DNA of 20,469 nt, taken from positions 1 to 20,469 of the IMG/VR virus record IMGVR_UViG_3300028909_000081. The stretch is one strand, 5' to 3'. Shown in pieces: positions 15,074-20,469 of this stretch (positions are counted from its first letter, which is position 1; each line of letters begins with the position of its first letter). The notes beneath the pieces are model-generated. The model saw nothing but the letters and a program-made list of their open reading frames with translations, ran no database searches and had not been told where the DNA came from. This DNA comes from a virus. Position numbers and translations under genes: made by a program.

Positions 15074-16167
15074 CTATGAAAAAAATTATCGTGTTTGTGC
15101 TGTTTCTGTCGGCGGGTGCACTGCTTTATTCGCAGACAACAGGATTTCCCTGGTCTGAAGGTCAGACAGTAACAGCGACATCCCTGAATAATGCTTTTAC
15201 TGCACGCGTAACTTATACCTCTGGCCCACTCTTAAAATACGGTGTGATGCTGGGAAACGGTTACGGCGACAGCCAGACGCTTAATAACTACGGTCTGAGT
15301 AGCTACGTACTAACATCTAACGGTCCTGGTGTACCGCCTTACTGGGCGCCGGGCGGCGGCGGGTCATTTACTTACCCAGGTGCCGGGATACCTAATTCGT
15401 CCGGATCTGCATGGCTTCCTTCTTACGCTACAACCGGAACAGGTAACGTTGTTTTATCTAACGGCGGCACTTTAGTCGCCCCTGCGCTGGGTATGCCAGC
15501 GTCAGGCGATATAACGAATCTGACAGGTACGTGCGCTGCTTGTAATATTAGCGGAAACGCAGCAACAACTACATTGGCCGCTGAAGCGACCGCTACAGCG
15601 GGCGGGACCACGAATACTATTTCCTACCAGACAGCGCCAGGTGTGACGGCCTATATCACGGCGCCGGTATCATCATCAACATTTTTAGAGTGGAACGGCA
15701 CATCTTTTATTTGGGGCACTTCACCAGGAGGCTTCACTAACCCGATGACGACGGCGGGCGATCTGATTTACGGCGGCGCCAGCGGCACCCCAACCAGATT
15801 ACCAACAGGGTCAGGCGTTCTTGTTGGCGGTACCACACCAAGCTACAGTTTAAATGTGCCCGGCTTAACGGCAGGCTACGCCACCTTAGCGGCTACAGCG
15901 GTTAATGTGTACGGCGGATCAGTCAGCACAAACAGCGTAACACTGACCAGTGGGCGTGCAGGCACATTTACCTGCACATCGGGGGGATCGATCACGATCA
16001 CAAACACGAATATATTATCAACGTCTAACGTTATCATCTCAACGAATACCCCAGGCGGTACTGTTTCATGGACGCCAAACATTAAAACGATTACCAGCGC
16101 GACGTCTTTTGTTGTTATTTGCGCTACCTCAGACACCAGTATTTATAATTACGTCATTTTGAATTAA
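15070..16167 (+). CDS. tail-fibre-like protein with N-terminal signal peptide
   Basis: A 365-residue protein inserted between gp25 and baseplate J genes. It opens with a clear Sec-type leader: two Lys after Met (MKK), a hydrophobic core IIVFVLFLSAGALLYSQ, and possible cleavage after LYS about residue 22. The mature part starts FPWSEGQTVTATSLNNAFTA, a common opening of phage fibre proteins, and continues with fibre motifs: LVAPALGMPASGDITNLTGT, NPMTTAGDLIYGGASGTPTR and SGVLVGGTTPSYS. The rest is Gly/Ser/Thr beta sequence with four cysteines (TCAAC, FTCTS, VICAT). ATG 15070 overlaps the gp25 stop, while ATG 15076 would give the classical MKKI start. A virion protein assembled in the cytoplasm should not need export, so either a periplasmic or envelope role, or a leader used as an anchor, is possible. 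Confidence 0.72.
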   Translation: MTMKKIIVFVLFLSAGALLYSQTTGFPWSEGQTVTATSLNNAFTARVTYTSGPLLKYGVMLGNGYGDSQTLNNYGLSSYVLTSNGPGVPPYWAPGGGGSFTYPGAGIPNSSGSAWLPSYATTGTGNVVLSNGGTLVAPALGMPASGDITNLTGTCAACNISGNAATTTLAAEATATAGGTTNTISYQTAPGVTAYITAPVSSSTFLEWNGTSFIWGTSPGGFTNPMTTAGDLIYGGASGTPTRLPTGSGVLVGGTTPSYSLNVPGLTAGYATLAATAVNVYGGSVSTNSVTLTSGRAGTFTCTSGGSITITNTNILSTSNVIISTNTPGGTVSWTPNIKTITSATSFVVICATSDTSIYNYVILN

Positions 16168-16200
16168 ATGGTACCAGGCTATTAATAATTAGGATTCTCA

Positions 16201-17613
16201 ATGTCGACAAACGTACCATTTCCAAGTATAGGCACGAACGGTTGGGTACCGCCAACTGAAGAAGCAATACTGACTGGCGTTCAGGCGGATTTAAACCAGG
16301 CTTTCGGCGGTAATCTTAATCCTGCACTGACATCGCCCCAAGGTCAGTTAGCGACATCGCTGACAGCGATTATTGGCGACGTGAATAGTCAGTTTTTGAC
16401 GCTGATGAATAATGTCGACCCTGCGTTTTCTTCCGGGCGGATGCAAGACGCTATCGGGCGCATTTATTTTATGACCCGTATCGCTGCGCAGGCCACTGTC
16501 GTTACCTGCACCTGCATAGGCGCTGTCGGGGCAATTATACCTATTAACGCTACGGCGATCGATCAGGCAGGCAATATCTATCTGGCCACAGCAGGCGGAA
16601 CAATCCCAACAGGCGGCAGTATATCGCTGACGTTTGAATGCAGTACCGCCGGACCTATCGCCTGCCCTATCGGCTATTTAAGTTCTATTTACAAAACGGT
16701 ACCTGGCTGGAACAGCATTTACAACCCGGCTGCAGGTGTAGTCGGGTACAACACGGAGACACCCCAGGCATTCGAATTGCGCCGCGAACAATCTGTCGCG
16801 ATTAATGCGCAAGGTAGTCTGCCGGCGGTTGTGTCGGCCTTATTCGCCGTAGCTGGCGTGGAAGATGTTTACGTTATTCAGAACCCGCTACCCATTGCGA
16901 GCGGCGCTGTTGTTACAGGCAGTATTTCAGGCACAACGTTCACTGTTACTGCAGTAGCATCCGGTACTGTTGCGGTCAATCAGATGCTGACAGGAAGCGG
17001 TATTACGCAAGGCACTTATATCACATCGCTGGGTACAGGCACAGGTAGTACGGGAACATACGCGCTGAATTTTTCACAGACTGTCGGCAGTGAATCCATC
17101 ACCTGTGCAGTAGGCGGTGTTCAGTTGCTGCCCAACTCAATTTATGCGTCTGTATATGGCGGCGTTGCACAAGCAATCGGTAACGCCTTGTGGGCTAACG
17201 TCAGTCCCGGGTGTAACTACAACGGAAATACGACCGTGACAGTGTATGACACCGCTTCAGGTTATAACCCGCCCTACCCGTCTTATCAGATTGCTTTTGA
17301 AACACCGGCGGCCACACCAATACTGTTTAGTATTTCTATGCAGTTAAATAGTAATACGCCTTCTAACGCTATCGCTTTAGTTCAGGCTGCGGTAATTCAG
17401 TCTTTTGCAGGGCAAGACGGCGGCACTAAGGCGCGTATTGGCAGTTCTCTTTATTCCAGCAGATACTACGCTAATATTGCCGCGCTCGGTTCGTGGGCGG
17501 TTATTTACTCAATAGAATTAGGCGTTACAGCACCGACGCTAAGTTCGGTGTTGATGGCAGCGAATCAGGTTCCGACTTTATCAGCAACGAATATCGCCGT
17601 AGTTTTCTCTTAA
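16201..17613 (+). CDS. baseplate J-like wedge protein with one inserted module
   Basis: A 470-residue Baseplate_J-family protein, part of the wedge ring linking hub and fibres. Landmarks are the N-terminal [21 protein letters not shown] and [16 protein letters not shown] (family start), [57 protein letters not shown], then [19 protein letters not shown], the strand [20 protein letters not shown] and a [17 protein letters not shown] end. Residues 234-301 are an extra Gly/Thr-rich module placed between [12 protein letters not shown] and [12 protein letters not shown], which are normally adjacent in this family. ATG 16201 is preceded by TTAGGA about eight bases upstream, and the 33-base gap before it holds no gene. 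Confidence 0.92.
   Translation: MSTNVPFPSIGTNGWVPPTEEAILTGVQADLNQAFGGNLNPALTSPQGQLATSLTAIIGDVNSQFLTLMNNVDPAFSSGRMQDAIGRIYFMTRIAAQATVVTCTCIGAVGAIIPINATAIDQAGNIYLATAGGTIPTGGSISLTFECSTAGPIACPIGYLSSIYKTVPGWNSIYNPAAGVVGYNTETPQAFELRREQSVAINAQGSLPAVVSALFAVAGVEDVYVIQNPLPIASGAVVTGSISGTTFTVTAVASGTVAVNQMLTGSGITQGTYITSLGTGTGSTGTYALNFSQTVGSESITCAVGGVQLLPNSIYASVYGGVAQAIGNALWANVSPGCNYNGNTTVTVYDTASGYNPPYPSYQIAFETPAATPILFSISMQLNSNTPSNAIALVQAAVIQSFAGQDGGTKARIGSSLYSSRYYANIAALGSWAVIYSIELGVTAPTLSSVLMAANQVPTLSATNIAVVFS
16900..17103 (+). repeat. Gly/Thr-rich module inserted in baseplate J
   Basis: Residues 234-301: [20 protein letters not shown], then [37 protein letters not shown] and SESIT. Same order of motifs as in the head, sheath and fibre copies. 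Flanks rejoin into normal baseplate J sequence. Confidence 0.85.
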
Positions 17614-17614
17614 T

Positions 17615-19111
17615 ATGCAAAATTTAGAACAAACAATTCTTGCTCAGTACGCCAATTCGCCAACACTAAATAGTGTGGTTCAGGCATGGAATTCTGAGTT
17701 AGACCCAACAACTAATATCAATAATTTTTACAATAACGTATGGAATATTGAAACGGCGACCGGCTACGGTCTGCAGGTGTGGGGGCGTATCGTTAATATC
17801 GGTAACACGGTGAGTTTGCCTGCGGGTATGCCATTTGGTTTTGAAGAAGCAACAACAGCCAGCGCGGCGGAATTCGGGCAGTCCAATTTCTATAACGGAA
17901 CGCAAACAACCAGTAATTACGTGTTGTCAGATCCAGTGTTCAGGACGCTTATTCTGGCTAAAGCGCTCATGAATATCAGCACATCGACGTCATCTGCCTA
18001 CAACCAGATTTTAATGGCGTTATTCCCCGGCAGGGGAAACGCTTACGTAACAAATTTAGGTAACATGCAGGCCAGGCTGACTTTCGAATTTACGCTGCAG
18101 CCTTACGAATTAGCGATTATTAAGCAGACAGGAGCGATCACACCACCGACCGGCGTTCTGTTTGATGTTATGCAGGTTCAGTTGCCTTTTGCTTTTGGTT
18201 TTGCTGAAGCCGATGGCGGGTCAGCTTTTCCTGCCGTCGTTATTAATTCTATTTACGCCGCGACGTGGCAGGGTAACCAATTACAGTACACAACACCCCG
18301 GACTAACTATCTGGACAATGCAGCATTAAATGTGCTGACACAATGTACGGCCACCTATAATAATGCAACGTCACCAGACGGTACAACTGATGCTACGTTA
18401 ATCACACTAAGCGCAGCAGTTACCGCGCCAGTTTGCGGATGGACTTCAGCAGGCACACCTTTTTCGTCCACTAATTTTTCAGGGTTAGCAACTACTTTTT
18501 CTGTTTATGTTTTGGTTGGCACACTAACCTGCACGGTTGATCTGTTCATTAATGACGGCAGCGGAACGCTGCAGGCTAACAGTACGGTAAATATTGCCAC
18601 AGGCGCGATTACGAATATAGCTGCCGGGGGTGTTGTAGTTACTCCTTTAGCGGGCGGTTGGTATTGCTTCGCCATAACGGCTACGTTTGCCGGCGGCTCT
18701 GCAAACGGTTACGAATGCTATGTCACGCCAGACGCCAGTTCAGCTAACGATAACCAGACATTTTGGATTGCTAATTCACAGTTTGAATCGGGGGCAGGGC
18801 AGACCAGTTTCATACCGACATCAACCACGTCTGGCGCTACGGTCACAGATTATACGCCCGGCGTGGATAACAGCACAGTCACTTTTAGTGTCGCACCTGC
18901 AGCCACAGTCGCCCTGACATGGAATGGTACAGCACAAAGTAACATCGTTAGCGGCGACAGCGCGACAGCACAAAACGCGCTGTTTGGAACCGGAAACGGT
19001 ACTACAACAACATTCAACATGACGAATAATTTGCCAATTACGATATATTTAAGCGGGTTAGGCAGCGCTACAGGATTTAATACCGGCACACTTTTTGAAG
19101 GGTACTCTTAA
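17615..19111 (+). CDS. DUF2612-type baseplate protein fused to a lectin-like adhesin region
   Basis: A 498-residue protein following baseplate J, the place of the gpI/DUF2612 wedge-to-fibre protein. Residues 1-200 are that domain: [73 protein letters not shown], and [15 protein letters not shown]. The ordinary protein would end soon after [12 protein letters not shown]. Here it continues with a region typical of phage adhesins: [23 protein letters not shown], a jelly-roll-like run, [14 protein letters not shown], and [18 protein letters not shown], a carbohydrate-binding/lectin-like pattern. It ends with [15 protein letters not shown] and [16 protein letters not shown] 17615 follows the J stop by one base and lacks a visible ribosome binding site, so re-initiation is likely. 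Confidence 0.78.
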   Translation: MQNLEQTILAQYANSPTLNSVVQAWNSELDPTTNINNFYNNVWNIETATGYGLQVWGRIVNIGNTVSLPAGMPFGFEEATTASAAEFGQSNFYNGTQTTSNYVLSDPVFRTLILAKALMNISTSTSSAYNQILMALFPGRGNAYVTNLGNMQARLTFEFTLQPYELAIIKQTGAITPPTGVLFDVMQVQLPFAFGFAEADGGSAFPAVVINSIYAATWQGNQLQYTTPRTNYLDNAALNVLTQCTATYNNATSPDGTTDATLITLSAAVTAPVCGWTSAGTPFSSTNFSGLATTFSVYVLVGTLTCTVDLFINDGSGTLQANSTVNIATGAITNIAAGGVVVTPLAGGWYCFAITATFAGGSANGYECYVTPDASSANDNQTFWIANSQFESGAGQTSFIPTSTTSGATVTDYTPGVDNSTVTFSVAPAATVALTWNGTAQSNIVSGDSATAQNALFGTGNGTTTTFNMTNNLPITIYLSGLGSATGFNTGTLFEGYS

Positions 19112-19112
19112 T

Positions 19113-20399
19113 ATGCAAGTAGCAAATGTTCCGGCAGGGTTCCCGATTCCCTTCGCTAATAACGCGGGAGCCGGATTTATACGAACAATCCCGACAGCTT
19201 CTCAGATAGGCATCACAGCAGGGGCGGCATCGCTTACTGACGGGTTCCCCCCTCTGACATTTAACCCTACAGCCGCTGGCGGCGTACCTCCTTTCGGTCA
19301 GGATTTTAACGGCATACTGAAGGAAATAACTGCGGCGATTCAAGGTTTGCAGGCCGGGTATATATACGGTTTTAGCCCTACATTTTGCGAAGCGATCGGA
19401 GGCTATCCAAACGGCGCAATTATCGCAAATGCTGCGCGTAATACGTTCTGGGTATCGACAGCGGATAACAATTTAACGAATCCAGACGCAGCTAACGCCA
19501 CCTTTACAGGGTACATTACCGGCACAATTCTGACTGTTACGGCTATCAGTACAGGTACTGTCGCTATCGGACAACTTTTGTCTGGCACCGGCGTAACTTT
19601 AAATACGCAGATTGTTAGTTTTGGCACAGGATCTGGCGGTACAGGAACGTACAACGTACAGACGACGCAAACCAATAGCAGCACGACGATTACGGCTGCT
19701 GGTGCATCGAACTGGCAGTATTTCATTCAGACACTAGGTAACTTAAGTGTTGAGGCTTTTTCGGCCGTTAGCGCCGCTATCAGCGGTAGTTTTTCCGCAT
19801 CAGCATTAAACGCATCGGGTACGGCGTTAGGTATTACCAACGTATCAGGATCTGGTACGGCGTGGTACAAATCTTTTTTCGGCGTATCAGGATCGGCCAT
19901 TTTTCTGTTGTCATCTTCAGTACAGGCATCCCAGGCTGCGGCAAATGCGGCGTCATACACTTCTTACCGGCCCTTCCAGTGGAATGCCAGTACAGGTGCA
20001 GTGACAATAGATGCCACGGGAGCGGGAGCTTATTTTGGCGGGGCGGCCTTCGCGGCGACAGCAGCATCAAATACGGCGACAACACAGCTGGCAACAACGG
20101 CTTTTGCTAATCCTGGCAATTCCATCAGCGCAAACGGCTACGTAAAACTGCCTAGCGGGATTATTTTTCAGTGGACGCAAGGGGCTAATCAGGCAGTTGC
20201 AGGCAGCCAGGTTGTTAACTTCCCGATCACATTCCCCAACGCAGTGCTGAAAGCGTGCGTATCGAGCTTATATTCATCCGCTTCTCAGTACGGGACTTAC
20301 GGATTCTATTCATCAGCAGTTGGCTCAGCAGCCGTGATACGGAGCAATTCAGATAACGGTAATGGTGTCACCCCGGTTATTTTCGCCATCGGGTATTAA
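19113..20399 (+). CDS. tail fibre protein with one inserted module
   Basis: A 428-residue fibre. ATG 19113 is chosen: it follows the previous stop by one base, GAAGGG lies ten bases upstream, and the next gene starts with a matching N-terminus. Residues 1-130 are the virion-attachment part ([77 protein letters not shown]), a common prophage fibre N-terminus. Residues 130-197 are the Gly/Thr-rich module, after which family sequence resumes with [11 protein letters not shown]. The remainder is Ala/Ser/Gly-rich shaft and a C-terminal domain with [20 protein letters not shown], a fibre-tip domain pattern (gp53/fibre-C type) likely to bind the receptor. No clear terminator follows. Confidence 0.85.
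   Translation: MQVANVPAGFPIPFANNAGAGFIRTIPTASQIGITAGAASLTDGFPPLTFNPTAAGGVPPFGQDFNGILKEITAAIQGLQAGYIYGFSPTFCEAIGGYPNGAIIANAARNTFWVSTADNNLTNPDAANATFTGYITGTILTVTAISTGTVAIGQLLSGTGVTLNTQIVSFGTGSGGTGTYNVQTTQTNSSTTITAAGASNWQYFIQTLGNLSVEAFSAVSAAISGSFSASALNASGTALGITNVSGSGTAWYKSFFGVSGSAIFLLSSSVQASQAAANAASYTSYRPFQWNASTGAVTIDATGAGAYFGGAAFAATAASNTATTQLATTAFANPGNSISANGYVKLPSGIIFQWTQGANQAVAGSQVVNFPITFPNAVLKACVSSLYSSASQYGTYGFYSSAVGSAAVIRSNSDNGNGVTPVIFAIGY
19500..19703 (+). repeat. Gly/Thr-rich module inserted in the tail fibre
   Basis: Residues 130-197: [56 protein letters not shown] and SSTTITAAG. It separates [14 protein letters not shown] from SNWQYF, which are normally close together in this fibre family. 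Confidence 0.85.
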
Positions 20400-20414
20400 T
20401 TAAAAAGGTAACGC

Positions 20415-20469
20415 ATGCAAGCTTCTAACGCACCAACCCCTTTTCCGATACCTTTTGCGAATGCCGCCG
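20415..20469 (+). CDS. start of a second, paralogous tail fibre gene (3' truncated)
   Basis: ATG 20415 follows AAAAAGG (20402-20408) at a six-base spacing. The 18 visible codons read MQASNAPTPFPIPFANAA, closely matching the first residues of the preceding fibre ([18 protein letters not shown]). The DNA of the two starts is diverged, so this is not a recent copy. It continues beyond the window. Confidence 0.82.
   Translation, partial: MQASNAPTPFPIPFANAA

Overview
The window is part of the virion-structure operon of a tailed dsDNA phage (or prophage) with a contractile tail. Every convincing gene lies on the + strand, and gaps are short or are 1-8 base overlaps (TAATG, ATGA). No host gene, tRNA, integrase, replication gene or CRISPR array was seen. 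The proteins belong to the myovirus set typified by DUF2213, DUF2184, DUF4054, DUF3383 and DUF3277, with a baseplate like that of cyanophage Pam3. A Gram-negative host is likely but not proven: it is inferred from the fibre families, the Sec-type leader on one protein and the tail lysozyme. No species can be named. Base composition is close to half GC by eye.

Layout. Bases 1-4907 are the head module: the tail of an unrecognised gene, a Mu F-like minor head protein, a small conserved protein, a DUF2213 maturation protease probably fused to its scaffold, a decoration-like head protein and the DUF2184 major capsid protein. A strong intrinsic terminator follows at 4937-4970. Bases 4983-7272 hold the connector and neck genes: a small unknown, a DUF4054 adaptor, a tail-completion protein, a stopper-like protein and a terminator-like protein. 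Bases 7319-11974 hold the DUF3383 sheath, DUF3277 tube, a tail assembly chaperone with a -1 frameshift extension, and a short tape measure carrying a lysozyme domain. Bases 11974-19111 are the baseplate: hub-region protein, plug, hub, spike, gp25 wedge, a fibre-like protein with a signal peptide, baseplate J, and a DUF2612 protein fused to a lectin-like region. Bases 19113-20469 hold one complete tail fibre and the first codons of a second, paralogous one.

The most striking pattern is a glycine/threonine-rich module of about 60-68 residues. It occurs seven times in four otherwise unrelated virion proteins: three in tandem in the decoration-like head protein, two in the sheath, one in baseplate J and one in the tail fibre. 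In each case it sits inside otherwise family-like sequence, as a loop insertion would. Head, tail, baseplate and fibre of the same particle may therefore all display one kind of accessory domain.

A second hidden element is a T TTT TTG slippery heptamer at 10077-10083 followed by a GC-rich hairpin. It joins the chaperone gene to an otherwise start-less open frame that runs exactly up to the tape-measure start. The protease gene also carries well-placed internal start sites that could make a separate scaffold.
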